Positions 1 through 9,885 of a stretch of DNA of 64,000 bases are shown here, in pieces. Positions within the stretch are counted from its first letter, which is position 1, and the number at the start of each line of letters is the position of its first letter. Where the stretch lies: NCBI GenBank assembly GCA_964482435.1, contig CAYZXL010000002.1:122208-186207 (forward strand). Direction: 5' to 3'. Made by a program: the position numbers and the translations under genes. This DNA comes from CAYZXL01 sp964482435 (GTDB taxonomy: Bacteria > Auribacterota > JABMQX01). The notes below the pieces were generated by a model. The model ran no database searches and was not told the DNA's origin. It saw nothing but the letters and a program-made list of their open reading frames with translations.

Positions 1-252
1 AATAGCGAGTCCGAAAGGAGAATTGGGTTGGGGCTTCCAACTCCTCAGGGCGAGAGAGACTCCTGGGCGTCACGCCGACACCCCAACGCGGTGATCTCGG
101 CGACGGGCGCTGGTGGACGCCATCGGCCGTAAGGAGAGGAGTTCTCACTTATTCAGTTTCAGCGTGAGGCTACATGGCAGTACGGTGCTGAACGATGAGC
201 CGAGCGGATGATTGATCCTCGTTTGGGGATGGCTCCGGCCAAGGGAGAAATC

Positions 253-2034
253 ATGCACGTCGTTGACCAGGTTATCCTTGTTGCCTACGTCGTCTCGATG
301 ATTTTGGTGGGGTGGTTTCTGCGTAAGAAGGCCGCCGGAAGCGAGGAGAGCTACTTTCTGGCGAACCGGCGTCTTCCGTGGTGGGTTCTGTCAATCTCCG
401 GCGCCGGATCCACTTATGACGTGACGGGGACGATGTGGGTCATTTCGCTTTTCTATCTGTACGGCGTTCCGAGCCTGTGGGTGCACTGGCTGTGGGGGTT
501 CATGATGGGGGCGTTCCTGATGAGCTACACGGGGAAATGGGTCAGGCGCTCAAAGGTTATCACGGGGGCTCAATGGATGAGGACTCGATTCGGGCCGGGG
601 CGCGAGGGCGAGGTCGCGCGCGGGGTGATGACTTTCATGGCAATACTCTTCTCGGTGTCCATGATAGCCTACGACTTCACAGGGATAGGAAAGTTCGCAT
701 CGGTTTTTCTTCCGTGGTCGCCGAACGTCTGCGCAGTCCTCATCATAGGGGCGACCACGATTTATGTGGTGTTGGGGGGATTATATAGCGTGGCGATTTC
801 GCAAGTGATCCAATCCACGATTGTAACCGGGGCTGCGATAGGCCTGGCAATCTTCGGCTTCCTCAAGGCGGACCTTGCCAAAATAATCGAGAAGGTCGCC
901 GAAGGCTGGCGTTCGGCATGGCCGGCGGAGGTTGCCGATAAAGCTGTGCGAAGCTGGGGCTCGATCTGGCCTTCGTGGGACATGCCTTTCCTGGTGCAGA
1001 ACGCGGCCTATATCTTCGGTCCGTTCGTGCTGGTGTGGATTCTAAAAGGCGTTCTCCTGAACGCTGGAGGTCCAGCGCAGCTCTATGACTTTCAGACGTT
1101 TCTCTCCACGAGAAGTGCCCGCGACGCCTCGAAAGCAGGCGGACTATGGAGTCTTCTTCTTCTGTCGCGGTGGGCGATGTGCATGGGGATAGTTGTTTTG
1201 GGCTTGACGATGCTTGAGCCTGTGTTTGACGTGCAGCACGCGGAGCAGGTTCTTCCCAATGTCTTGCAGCGAATCCACTTTCCAATCGGTCTGACGGGAA
1301 TCATACTCGCGGGATTCCTCGCGGCGTTTATGTCCACCTTCGACTCGACGGTGAACGTCGCCGCGTCGTACGTCGTGGAAGATTTCTACAAGCGGTTCGT
1401 CCGCCCGAGAGCCAGCCAGCGGGAGTTGGTGTACGCGGGGTACGTCGCTTCGTGTGCGGTTGTGGCGATTGCCATCGTCATCGGAATGGGACAGAAGACC
1501 ATCGCAGGCATCTGGCGCTGGATCATGATGGCCTATGGGGCAGTGGCTCTGATTCCCAACGTCCTGCGATGGTACTGGTGGCGGTTCAATGGTTGGGGCT
1601 ACACTGCGGGCACCGTAGCCGGCGTGATAACGCTATTCGCTCTGACGATATTCTTCCCGGAGTGGAATGACACGAGGACGTTCCCCATCATCGCATCGGT
1701 GTCGCTCGTCTGTTCACTGCTTGGGACGTTTCTGACGCGACCGACAGAGACTTCCGTTCTCCAGGAGTTCTACAAGGAAGTTCAACCGGGTGGGGTGTGG
1801 CGGAACGTAGCACGCTCGGTGGCAAGCAAGTTCCCCGACTTCAAGAAGGATTGCGCTTTTAGCATCGAGTTGCTGAACACGTTTCTGGGCATAGTGTTCA
1901 TAATGTGCCTGTACATGGCATCGGTGACGGTGATTTTGCACAAGTTCAGGACGGTTGTGGCGCTTCTTGCAGTGAGCGCTTTGAGCGCAGGCGTCCTTTA
2001 TTTCACCTGGTACAAGAAGCTGCCCAGCGACTGA
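253..2034 (+). CDS. Sodium:solute symporter family transporter
   Basis: A 593-residue polytopic inner-membrane protein of the sodium:solute symporter (SSS) family, which couples Na+ entry to uptake of a small solute. The substrate cannot be read from sequence. About 13 hydrophobic segments run through the protein. The N-terminus carries the family pattern of an early helix followed by LANRRLPWWVLSISGAGS, and residues 360-366 read MSTFDST, the conserved helix that contributes Na+ ligands. Length fits the family (500-620). The start at 253 is preceded by AAGGGAG five bases upstream; an in-frame start at 208 lacks such a site and would add a non-hydrophobic leader. No obvious operon partner; the next gene follows after 184 bases. 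Family assignment is secure, substrate unknown. Confidence 0.9.
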   Translation: MHVVDQVILVAYVVSMILVGWFLRKKAAGSEESYFLANRRLPWWVLSISGAGSTYDVTGTMWVISLFYLYGVPSLWVHWLWGFMMGAFLMSYTGKWVRRSKVITGAQWMRTRFGPGREGEVARGVMTFMAILFSVSMIAYDFTGIGKFASVFLPWSPNVCAVLIIGATTIYVVLGGLYSVAISQVIQSTIVTGAAIGLAIFGFLKADLAKIIEKVAEGWRSAWPAEVADKAVRSWGSIWPSWDMPFLVQNAAYIFGPFVLVWILKGVLLNAGGPAQLYDFQTFLSTRSARDASKAGGLWSLLLLSRWAMCMGIVVLGLTMLEPVFDVQHAEQVLPNVLQRIHFPIGLTGIILAGFLAAFMSTFDSTVNVAASYVVEDFYKRFVRPRASQRELVYAGYVASCAVVAIAIVIGMGQKTIAGIWRWIMMAYGAVALIPNVLRWYWWRFNGWGYTAGTVAGVITLFALTIFFPEWNDTRTFPIIASVSLVCSLLGTFLTRPTETSVLQEFYKEVQPGGVWRNVARSVASKFPDFKKDCAFSIELLNTFLGIVFIMCLYMASVTVILHKFRTVVALLAVSALSAGVLYFTWYKKLPSD

Positions 2035-2218
2035 GCAATGTTGCGAATAGAGTAGGGGAGCGGCAGATTCGTTCCCTGGATTAAGGAGATTGCCGAGAGG
2101 GCAGACGACCTCTGGCAGGGCGAGGTTGCCGTGGGGTCTGGCGGTTTGTATCCAGCGCGCCGGACTCAGTTCGCCACGAAAGCGAGCCCGAGGGCAACCG
2201 ATTCAAGGAGGAAGTGAG

Positions 2219-2737
2219 ATGAGTTTGCTGGGCAAGAAGGTTGTGATACTCGTGGAGAGGGATTACCAGGACCTGGAAGTCTGGTATCCGCTGCTCAGAT
2301 TGAAGGAAGAAGGGGCGGAGGTCGTTCTTGTGGGCTCTGGGTCAAGCCGCCACTACACCGGTAAGTACGGTTACCCCATCGAGGCGAACGCCGAAGCCGG
2401 GCAGGTCAAAGCGGAGGAATTTGACGCCGTGATTATTCCAGGGGGCTGGGCGCCCGACTATCTGAGGAGGTATCCGGCGGTTGTGGCTCTGGTGAAGAAG
2501 GCGTTCGAGAAGGGGAAGGTCATCGCGTCAATCTGTCATGGAGGGTCGCTCCTGGTCTCAGCGGGAATAGTGAAGGGGAAACGGCTGACCTCTTTCATGG
2601 CAATCAAAGACGACCTTGTCGCGGCCGGGGCGCATTTTGTGGATGAGGAGGTCGTCAGGGACGGCAATCTCATCACCTCGAGGAAGCCGGAAGACTTGCC
2701 AGCATTTTGCAGGGAGATTATCGCGGCTCTTTCGTGA
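2219..2737 (+). CDS. PfpI/DJ-1 family class I glutamine amidotransferase-like protein
   Basis: A 172-residue cytosolic protein of the DJ-1/PfpI superfamily. Members include intracellular proteases, glyoxalase/deglycase enzymes and stress proteins. The nucleophile elbow is visible as ASICHGG with Cys106 followed by His107, preceded by the strand DAVIIPGG at 70-77, and the length is that of the PfpI subfamily (about 166-180). The start at 2219 has AAGGAGGAAG seven bases upstream; a longer in-frame reading from 2090 has none. The acidic residue that sharpens the nucleophile is probably in QDLE (17-20). It follows the symporter on the same strand, but the 184-base gap gives no strong case for an operon. 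Whether it is a protease, deglycase or chaperone is undecided. Confidence 0.88.
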   Translation: MSLLGKKVVILVERDYQDLEVWYPLLRLKEEGAEVVLVGSGSSRHYTGKYGYPIEANAEAGQVKAEEFDAVIIPGGWAPDYLRRYPAVVALVKKAFEKGKVIASICHGGSLLVSAGIVKGKRLTSFMAIKDDLVAAGAHFVDEEVVRDGNLITSRKPEDLPAFCREIIAALS

Positions 2738-3276
2738 GTAGCGGAACGAGGGGGACGGCCACGGCGAATCACCGCAACGGTGCCGCGTACTCTGTAATGC
2801 TCCCGCAATGGGGACGGCTCCCTCCTTTGCCAAAGGCAACGTCGCTAAGCGCCCTGATATGAGCCGATTGCGGAAGAATTCTTACGTATCACCGTGCGCT
2901 CCGCATGGTGGCAAATGCGGAACTGAACAGCAGCGGGGAGACCCCAGGACCTCATGCCGTGTATCCCGCTCTCGAATCTAACGTGACCCAGAATGTGGTT
3001 TCAAGGCGTGAGTGGGCCTACGTCTGGAACTTTTCGCGGGGCTGTGCGTGGACGCAGTTTTAATGGCGTGAGCACCAAGGTCTGATAATAATACTTATGT
3101 CAACTTGGCGTCCCCAACTCCCGAAGTTCCGCACATGGCGCCCCGCCGGACCTCGCACGCCCCTATGGAAAATGGTTTCCACTCGCGAACAGATGCGGTA
3201 TATTTAGCCGGATTTCCCATATCAGTAGAACCGCAGCAAGACGACGTTCTTTCTTTTTTGTCAGGGAGATGGAGAG
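2738..3276. other. Intergenic region, 539 bases, no gene seen
   Basis: No reading frame with a ribosome binding site and recognisable product on either strand, no tRNA-like fold and no clear terminator. A T-rich stretch (CTTTCTTTTTTG, 3249-3260) sits just before the next start but has no stem in front of it. A TATATT at 3199 could be a -10 element, without a convincing -35. Confidence 0.5.
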
Positions 3277-6200
3277 ATGGAGGCAAAAGGGCGAATATCT
3301 CTGGACGGGAAGATAGCGCTGGCAGTTTTTGCGGTGGTCCTGGCGATTTATCTGTTCACGCTTTGCCCTGGGATATACCTGGGGCCGAGCGCGGAGGCAG
3401 TATGCGACGTGAAAGGGGCCGGGCTAAGGCCGCCAGTTTTGCATCCGGCATGGCTGATTCTTGGGCGGGTGTTCTCCGCTTTCGGGTCCAATACCGCATT
3501 CTTGTTGAACGTGTTGTCGGCGCTGTTCGGGGCGCTGACGGTCGGGTTGATGTACATGGTTGTCTCGCAGTTCGCGCATGCAAGAACTGCTGAGGAGGAA
3601 GCGAGGTATCAGACTCACCCGTATTTTCGGCAGGTGGCTGCGCTTTGCGGCGTGCTGCTGGTGGCATTTTCATATCCGTTCTGGGAGGGTTCGGTGCTTG
3701 CGGGGCCAGATACGCTCAACACGTTTTTGCTGGTTCTGGTGGTTTTCTTGATTGCTCGCTATGCGAAGACCTCCAAGGCGCGATACGTCATGCTCTTTGG
3801 ACTTGTGTACGGTCTGGCGATCACGAACTACCCTACCCTACTCCTTCTGGCGCCGATTTTCCTGGTCTTTTTGCTTGTGCGGGGTCGAGCTTTGCTCGAT
3901 GACCCGGTCGCGTTTGTGGTAACGGTGCTTCTGTTTGTCCTGGGTTTGGCTCCGGCTCTGTACATCCCGCAGACGTACGTGCTTGAGGGAAAGTCCTACG
4001 TCAAGGAGGCTGAAACGTTCGGGCAAGCTCTCTTTGCGTACATTGACTCGTACTTCCGCTGGTCAATGAAGAATCTATTTCTGCAGAAAAGCGCGCTTCA
4101 GGACTGGATATTCTGGCTTTTCCTGCCGAGTTTCGTGCCGATTCTGTTCTTTATGATGAGGAAAGGGGATTACGAACATGGGAGCGAGATGGCGACGAGG
4201 GTGACCTATCTGGTGCGGTACGTTTTCGTGGTGTTGTTCACGATTGGGGGGTTGGGATACCTTCTTGGCTTCCTCATAGGGCCGGTGGGAATGGCGGAGC
4301 TGGATTTCCTGCAGTATCCGCGGTATCTCGGTTCCTACGTTGTGGTGGGGGCGTGGTTCACGTATGTCGTCGGATACTGGATGATCGTGGCGACCGGGAA
4401 GTTCAAGCCCACCGGCGCGGAACCCGTGCCGAAGCACAAGTACAGGACGGCGCTTTACATCGCGGCTGTGGTCGTGGCGCTGGCTTTGCCAGTCGCAGAA
4501 CTCGTCATGAGCTACGGAAAAAGCACGAAGAGAGGGGCATACTACGTCGAGGATTTTGCGAACGGGATTCTCAAGTCTTGCCCGGAGGAGGCGATACTCG
4601 TTGTCCCGGAAGACCCCTTTTTCGGCTCGATTGGTGCACCACTGAGGTACGCCCAGGCCCAGATGCAGCCTTCGCTGTCGGGCGGCAAGCGAGCGATTGT
4701 GGACTTAAACGCGGCGTTCTTCGATTTCCATCTGACTAAGCGAATTGACACGGCGAGGTATCTCGCCGAGACGGTTACGGGACGAAAGGTTGAGCAGCCG
4801 CGACTCCTGTTTCTCCCCGAGTCGCCGTTCTCGCAAGTGTACGACCTGATACTTCGTTGCGAGACACGCAGAGCACGCGAAGCAAATGAGCGTCCTCGAC
4901 CGATTTGTGGGCTGGTGAACAATTTTTTCCTGGCGTACCTTCGGGGAAGAAACAACCTGATGAATGCGGATTACCGGGCGGAGCCTGCCGGGCTGGTCTA
5001 TGCGTACAGAAATAGAGCTGAGTACAGAGAAGCAGCGAAGTTGGTAGAGGATAACGAGAGAATATGGGGCGAGCTTACGTTCAGGTCAAAGGCAGGAAAA
5101 GGACGAATTTCGACAGCCGAGGACGTCGTCTTGTCCGAGTATTCGAAATCGGCGAACGACTCAGGGGTCTTCTGCCACCTTGCTGGGCGACTGGACCTCG
5201 CGGAGCGCCATTACCGTCGAGCGCTGGAGTGGTTGCCGGAGAACAGCTCGGCTCTTCTGAACCTGAGCACCTTGTTGGCCGGCAAGGGGGAGACCGGCGA
5301 GGCCGACGAGTTGCTTCGAAAGCATGCTGCGCTCGTAGAGCAGCAGCAGAAAGAGGACGTGGATTTCATTCGAAAGTTCGGTCTCTCGCTGGACATCGAG
5401 CGGCTTGTGGCAACGGAGAAAAGCCTCGCGGAAGAGAAAGGCGCGGAGGTGGAGGGGCGGAGGCTCGGGATTTTGCGTCTTGCGGCGGACATGATGCCGG
5501 GTGAGGGAAGCGTCAGAGAAAGGACAGGAGATATACTGTTCGCGTCGGAGCGCCCTTTTGCTTTGCAGGAAGCGCAGAGCGAGTACGTGGCGGCCCTTGA
5601 ACGGACAGACCCCAAGGACCGGGAGCAAACGAGGAGAATTCAGAGAAAACTTGGTCGCGTCTATGCCAGACAGGGGCAAAACGAGAAGGCGGAGAGAATT
5701 TTCCGGAGCGCTCTGGCCGAGGGCGACCCGAGCACCTTTATAGACCTAATAGAGTTTGTTGCGAGTGCGGGTCAAAATCTGGCGGAGGTGAATGAGCTGG
5801 CGACGAGCGTCATCAAAAGGGAAGAACCGGCAGACGAGCAGGGGAAAGCAGCGCTGGCCCGCGCCAAAGTCACGGCGGCAGGCGTCCTGGTGAAGGTCAT
5901 GGTTCAGGCGGGGCAGATGGAGGAGGCAAAACAATTTCTGCCCCAGTTCCTGAAGAATCAGCCAGGGGCGATGGAGATGGTGCTGACCCTGGCGGAGGAA
6001 CTCCGACGGGATGCCAGATTTGACGCGTTCACGGCGTGGCTTTACGAGGAATACAGGAATCTCGGAAACGAATTGACGGTGCCCAGGCTTGTGTCGCTGG
6101 CTGAGGTTCTTCTGCGACAGAAGCGATATGAGGACGTCATTGCTATGGCGGAACCCCCGGCGGCTGTGAGGGGGATGGAGGTCGCGCAGTTCTACCACTT

Positions 6201-6654
6201 CAAAGCCACCGCGTACGATGCGCTGGCGCAGCACGCTGAGGCCGAGAAAACCCTTGAGCGAGCGAAGATGCTGCTCCCTCCTGACTCGGGCAATTTCGGA
6301 ACAACGCTGATTAACAATCTCGCGTGGCGCTATTCTAAGAGCGGCAAAACGGAGGAAGCGAAGAAGCTTGCGGAGGAGGCATTGAGCAGGGACCCGGCGA
6401 ATTCACTGGTCTGGGATACGTGCGGTTGGATTCTGTACAGGGCCGGCGGAGATTTCAAGAAGGCTTTCGAGCTGATTGAGAGGTCGCACGTGGCGAATCC
6501 CGACGTTGGAAGCATCGCGTATCATTACGGGAAGGTTTTGATGGACGCGGGTGAAAAGGAAAGAGGGATGGCTGTTCTGGAGATGGCCGTCGGGGCAGGG
6601 ATAGAGGAAAAGGAGGAGTTGGAGGACGCACAAGAGATACTGAAAAAGCGGTAA
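3277..6654 (+). CDS. Membrane glycosyltransferase-like (DUF2723/GT117-type) protein fused to C-terminal TPRs
   Basis: An 1125-residue protein with two halves. Residues 1-420 are a polytopic membrane region resembling DUF2723 (GT117) protein O-glycosyltransferase-like proteins: a first helix ending in YLFTLCPGIYLG, then the hallmark HPAWLILGRVFS and NVLSALFGALTVGLMY. Residues from about 560 to the end are soluble and rich in TPR-like helices, e.g. LAERHYRRALEWLPENSSAL near 650 and further repeats around 780, 980 and 1030. This fits lipid-linked sugar transfer at the membrane with a protein-binding tail. The acidic pair usually following the first helix (D-x-G-E) reads GPSAEA here, so the canonical Asp is absent. 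A GGGAGATGGAG stretch precedes the ATG. The gene stands alone on its strand with a long upstream gap. Confidence 0.75.
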   Translation: MEAKGRISLDGKIALAVFAVVLAIYLFTLCPGIYLGPSAEAVCDVKGAGLRPPVLHPAWLILGRVFSAFGSNTAFLLNVLSALFGALTVGLMYMVVSQFAHARTAEEEARYQTHPYFRQVAALCGVLLVAFSYPFWEGSVLAGPDTLNTFLLVLVVFLIARYAKTSKARYVMLFGLVYGLAITNYPTLLLLAPIFLVFLLVRGRALLDDPVAFVVTVLLFVLGLAPALYIPQTYVLEGKSYVKEAETFGQALFAYIDSYFRWSMKNLFLQKSALQDWIFWLFLPSFVPILFFMMRKGDYEHGSEMATRVTYLVRYVFVVLFTIGGLGYLLGFLIGPVGMAELDFLQYPRYLGSYVVVGAWFTYVVGYWMIVATGKFKPTGAEPVPKHKYRTALYIAAVVVALALPVAELVMSYGKSTKRGAYYVEDFANGILKSCPEEAILVVPEDPFFGSIGAPLRYAQAQMQPSLSGGKRAIVDLNAAFFDFHLTKRIDTARYLAETVTGRKVEQPRLLFLPESPFSQVYDLILRCETRRAREANERPRPICGLVNNFFLAYLRGRNNLMNADYRAEPAGLVYAYRNRAEYREAAKLVEDNERIWGELTFRSKAGKGRISTAEDVVLSEYSKSANDSGVFCHLAGRLDLAERHYRRALEWLPENSSALLNLSTLLAGKGETGEADELLRKHAALVEQQQKEDVDFIRKFGLSLDIERLVATEKSLAEEKGAEVEGRRLGILRLAADMMPGEGSVRERTGDILFASERPFALQEAQSEYVAALERTDPKDREQTRRIQRKLGRVYARQGQNEKAERIFRSALAEGDPSTFIDLIEFVASAGQNLAEVNELATSVIKREEPADEQGKAALARAKVTAAGVLVKVMVQAGQMEEAKQFLPQFLKNQPGAMEMVLTLAEELRRDARFDAFTAWLYEEYRNLGNELTVPRLVSLAEVLLRQKRYEDVIAMAEPPAAVRGMEVAQFYHFKATAYDALAQHAEAEKTLERAKMLLPPDSGNFGTTLINNLAWRYSKSGKTEEAKKLAEEALSRDPANSLVWDTCGWILYRAGGDFKKAFELIERSHVANPDVGSIAYHYGKVLMDAGEKERGMAVLEMAVGAGIEEKEELEDAQEILKKR

Positions 6655-6896
6655 TGCGCTATGGACGTGTATTGGAGCGCTCTGCACAAAGCTGAGAGGC
6701 TGCGTCCGCGTTCGCTCGTTACGACGCGCATGGCGAGCGATTCCAGGGCCAGACGGGCACACGTAAAGGCGCGGCCGATGAGGCTGCGGTTGGCGCGGCA
6801 CGCGAGCGTCGGCGCAGGAAGACGTTAACGAACAAAAACCGACGGGTTGTTTTGGACGAATGGAGTTTACCGGGAGAAGTGCCAAGGAGGGAGTCC

Positions 6897-7124
6897 ATGG
6901 AAGAAAAGCAAGGAAAATTGCAGTTAGTGACATTGAAGCATACTCAGTTTCTTGAGATGGGAAAGGACCTTTTCGACCAGCGAGTCACGGAATTCCTTCA
7001 AAGGGTGGGCGAACAGAACATTGTGGTGATACACCCCATTTCTTATCAGCACATTGACATGTCCACACTGCAGGTGGTGATTGACTACGGGGTGATCGTC
7101 GTGTACAGGGAGCAGCAGAAATAG
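6897..7124 (+). CDS. Small conserved-looking protein of unknown function (75 aa)
   Basis: A 75-residue soluble protein that I do not recognise with confidence. The ATG at 6897 has an excellent site, AAGGAGGGAG, five bases upstream, which argues that it is translated. The sequence has an amphipathic stretch (LFDQRVTEFLQRVGEQ) followed by two beta-strand-like segments (NIVVIHPISY, TLQVVIDYGVIVVYRE), i.e. a small alpha/beta fold. The pattern is loosely like Cse60/DUF2758 small proteins, which also end in a hydrophobic strand plus YEE/YRE, but that similarity is only by eye. It lies alone between two large genes, and a GC-rich stem with a T-rich tail about 95 bases downstream may terminate it. 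Confidence 0.7.
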   Translation: MEEKQGKLQLVTLKHTQFLEMGKDLFDQRVTEFLQRVGEQNIVVIHPISYQHIDMSTLQVVIDYGVIVVYREQQK

Positions 7125-7217
7125 GCGTGGGCACGGAAGCGAGAGGGGCGCCGTCGTTCGCTTTCGGCGGGCACGCCGTGACGGACCGAAAAGGTTCAGC
7201 AATCGAAGCCCTGAGGC

Positions 7218-7252
7218 CCTGCCGGACAGCCAGCGGCAGGTTTCTGTTTCTC
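7218..7252 (+). terminator. Possible rho-independent terminator
   Basis: CCTGCCG (7218-7224) pairs with CGGCAGG (7234-7240) over a 9-base loop and is followed by TTTCTGTTTCTC. The tail is interrupted, so efficiency is uncertain. The rest of the 7125-7540 gap holds no convincing gene; a 29-codon frame at 7294 has a purine-rich leader but no other support. Confidence 0.4.
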
Positions 7253-7540
7253 TGCGCGTGAGCTGAGCCGTCGAGGAGGAGCAGGGAAGCGCGATGCCGG
7301 GCTTCCCATGTGTCTGTCGCTACGGTTGGCGAAGCTCGTCGTGGCAATGCCTGCGATTCGTCCCAACAAAAACAGAAGAATAAAGACCAGACTGTGCACG
7401 TCATATCACATAGCACTTCACGGGTAATTACGGCCCGTGTCCTGAGTGGGAACGGGCCAACCCTTCACGACAGACTGGAGGCGGTCCAGGCCCGAGCCGC
7501 CCCGAATGGCAAACAGGAGCAAGAAAGGAAAGGAAGCCCT

Positions 7541-9838
7541 ATGAAAAAGAAGGGAATTGTGTTCATCGCTGCAATCCTCATCGCCAGCCAGGCGGGTTTC
7601 GTGCAGGCCAAGGCGCCGTCAGTAGCAGAACTCCTTCCAGCCGACAGTATGGGTTATATCGAACTTCCGAGGATGGAAGTGTTCTACTACCTGATCAGCG
7701 AGCTTGGTCAGTCAGCCCTGCAGAGTCTGGAGGAGGAGGCTGTTCCTGAGAATGTGAAAGTCTGGGCCAGGGCTGTTCTGGAGGCCTTCAACGAGCTTAG
7801 ACCCGCCCTGCCAAAGAGTGGATCGCTGGGCATCGTCTCTGCTGATCCCGGGAGCGGACAGACTTCGTTGATCTTCACGGCCGAGCTATCCGAGGGATTG
7901 GCTCCGCTGGCGGCGGCGGCGAGCAAGCTCCTGCCGGCCATTCCGGAACTGAAGGTGAGGAAAACTGAGCACGGGACTGAGGTCGTGGTCCCCGGTCTGC
8001 CCATTCCGCCCATCGTCGTGGCAGTGAAGGAGAATGTCCTGTACGCGGCTATTGGGGAAGGGCTTCTGGATCGGGCGATGTCGGGTCTGGGGTCAGATAG
8101 CCTTGCTCAGACAGCTCACTTCAAGGAAATAACCGCCATCACGGCCAAGGACGCTCTTCTTTCGGCGTACCTGAACCTGGACGCAATCCAGGAAAAGCTT
8201 CGGCCCGTGCTTCCTGAGATGCTCAACGCCCTGGGCTTGAAAGACGTCCATGCCGTCGGTCTGAGCATTTGCGCGGACGATAAGCTGTACAGCATCAACC
8301 TCGCCCTGCAATTCACGGAAGATGCCCCCGGCATCCCCGGCCTTCTGAGCGTCCCGGACACGAAACCGAAGGGAATCGCCTATGTCCCGGAGGACTTCTC
8401 ACACGTGCACCGGGTTTCGCTGGGCCCGCCCGACCAGTTGCTCGCGAAGATATTTGACCTCATGAAGCGCATCGGCATGGAGCCGAACGCAGAGCGGTCC
8501 CTCGCCAATCTCAAGCAAAATGCGGGGATTGACGTGCAGAAAATCCTCGCGTCTCTGGGCGGTGAGATCACCATCGGAATCAAGATTCCGGAGAGCCTCG
8601 CAGTTCCCAGCATCGTCATCTGCCTTGACGCAAAGGACCCGGGCTATCTAACGGAGACTTTCAAGAAGCTCCTAACGGGCGAACGCGCCCCGGCCACAAT
8701 CACGGAAATGGAGCTTAGCGGCAGGAAGGTCATGATGGTCATGCCAAAGATTCCTGTTCCAGTCAGCCCGGCTTTGGTCGTGGACGGTGACGTCATGGTG
8801 GTTGGCACTTCCACCGCTGTTCTCCGAAAAGCCCTTGCCGCAAAAGACACTGGTCGCAATATCACTGCCAAAGACGCTTTCAAGGCTGCTGTGGAAGGCC
8901 TTCCGGCGGAGAATAACGTTGCCCTGATGTACACAGAGCTGAACGACCTCGGACAGCTTGCGATCACCGCCCTGGGAATGGCTGTGGGAATGGCTCCGCA
9001 AGAAGTCAAGCCCATGATCCCCCGAGCGATGCCCTATCTCAACGGGGCCGTCCAGGACCTCGGCGAAACCGTCCATGTTACATACAGGATTCCGGGGGGA
9101 CTGGCTATTCGGAGCAGAGGGAGCGCGCCTTCCCTTGTCCGGCTTTTGAAGAATGGCGCCGCCCTCGCCGCAAAAGCTGGCGTTTTCTACATGGCTCGTC
9201 AGGCTGTTACGCCAGAAGCCACGCCGGAGGTCCAGGAGGTACCGGCTGAACGGATTGAGGGGGACTTCACAGAGAAAGGGAGGGTCTTCGTTGACCTCGA
9301 CCCATACGTGACTCAGGCCCTGACAGCCATGCACAGGTCAGGCGAAGGGAACGATCTGCCGTTCGAGCCGGGTTTCTATCGCATGGGCGGCTGCGTTTAC
9401 CGAATCGGCAAAGGGACCGTTCAGCTCAAGGGACAGCCTTTAGAAAACGTGCCGGAAGAGGTCAAAGGAATAAAAGTAGGACAGAAGATTCGCAGGCTCA
9501 ATATTCTCCATGCGACCGGCTACGGGTCAGGCACCAACGCCGTCACGGAAGGGACGCAAATCGGGACTTACGTCATCAACTACGATGACGGCTCCATCGC
9601 GGAAATCCCCATCAAATACGGCGTTGACGTTCGAGACTGGCGGGTACACTCCGGCGAGCCGCCGGTTTCGGAAGGAAAACTCGCCTGGGTGGGAAAGAAC
9701 CAGTTCTCGCAAGTGCGCCTCTACTCCATGACCTGGGAGAATCCTCACCCGGATAAGGTTGTCAGCACGATAGACTGCCGGTCCGCGGGGACCGTATGTG
9801 CCCCCTTCCTCGTCGGCATCACAGCCGAAACGGAATAG
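7541..9838 (+). CDS. Secreted DUF3352-like protein with planctomycete-type C-terminal module
   Basis: A 765-residue exported protein. Residues 1-23 are a Sec signal peptide (basic start, FIAAILIASQAGFVQA, Ala-x-Ala-like end). The mature N-terminus begins APSVAELLPADSMGYIELP, the opening typical of DUF3352-like proteins, whose function is not established; alternating strands and helices run to about 560. Residues about 574-765 form a separate module (DFTEKGRVFVDLDPYV ... DGSIAEIPIKYGVDVRDW ... WENPHPDKVVSTIDC) that I recognise as a domain frequent in secreted planctomycete and verrucomicrobial proteins, probably a beta-sandwich ligand-binding module. The start has AGGAAAGGAAG six bases upstream; a longer in-frame frame from 7310 lacks this and would bury the signal peptide. 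A related N-terminal half recurs in the protein at 41374. Role: envelope or extracellular, otherwise unknown. Confidence 0.78.
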   Translation: MKKKGIVFIAAILIASQAGFVQAKAPSVAELLPADSMGYIELPRMEVFYYLISELGQSALQSLEEEAVPENVKVWARAVLEAFNELRPALPKSGSLGIVSADPGSGQTSLIFTAELSEGLAPLAAAASKLLPAIPELKVRKTEHGTEVVVPGLPIPPIVVAVKENVLYAAIGEGLLDRAMSGLGSDSLAQTAHFKEITAITAKDALLSAYLNLDAIQEKLRPVLPEMLNALGLKDVHAVGLSICADDKLYSINLALQFTEDAPGIPGLLSVPDTKPKGIAYVPEDFSHVHRVSLGPPDQLLAKIFDLMKRIGMEPNAERSLANLKQNAGIDVQKILASLGGEITIGIKIPESLAVPSIVICLDAKDPGYLTETFKKLLTGERAPATITEMELSGRKVMMVMPKIPVPVSPALVVDGDVMVVGTSTAVLRKALAAKDTGRNITAKDAFKAAVEGLPAENNVALMYTELNDLGQLAITALGMAVGMAPQEVKPMIPRAMPYLNGAVQDLGETVHVTYRIPGGLAIRSRGSAPSLVRLLKNGAALAAKAGVFYMARQAVTPEATPEVQEVPAERIEGDFTEKGRVFVDLDPYVTQALTAMHRSGEGNDLPFEPGFYRMGGCVYRIGKGTVQLKGQPLENVPEEVKGIKVGQKIRRLNILHATGYGSGTNAVTEGTQIGTYVINYDDGSIAEIPIKYGVDVRDWRVHSGEPPVSEGKLAWVGKNQFSQVRLYSMTWENPHPDKVVSTIDCRSAGTVCAPFLVGITAETE

Positions 9839-9885
9839 CGGGTCTTCGCCAATGAATACGGCAGTGGGCCACCGGCAGGAGATTG

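Noticed and set aside
7294..7383. 29-codon Cys-containing frame with a purine-rich leader
   Set aside because: Very short, no neighbour or family support; the leader is part of a longer GA-rich stretch.
7196..7399. 67-codon minus-strand frame with a hydrophobic N-terminus
   Set aside because: GTG start without a ribosome binding site and a random-looking C-terminal half.
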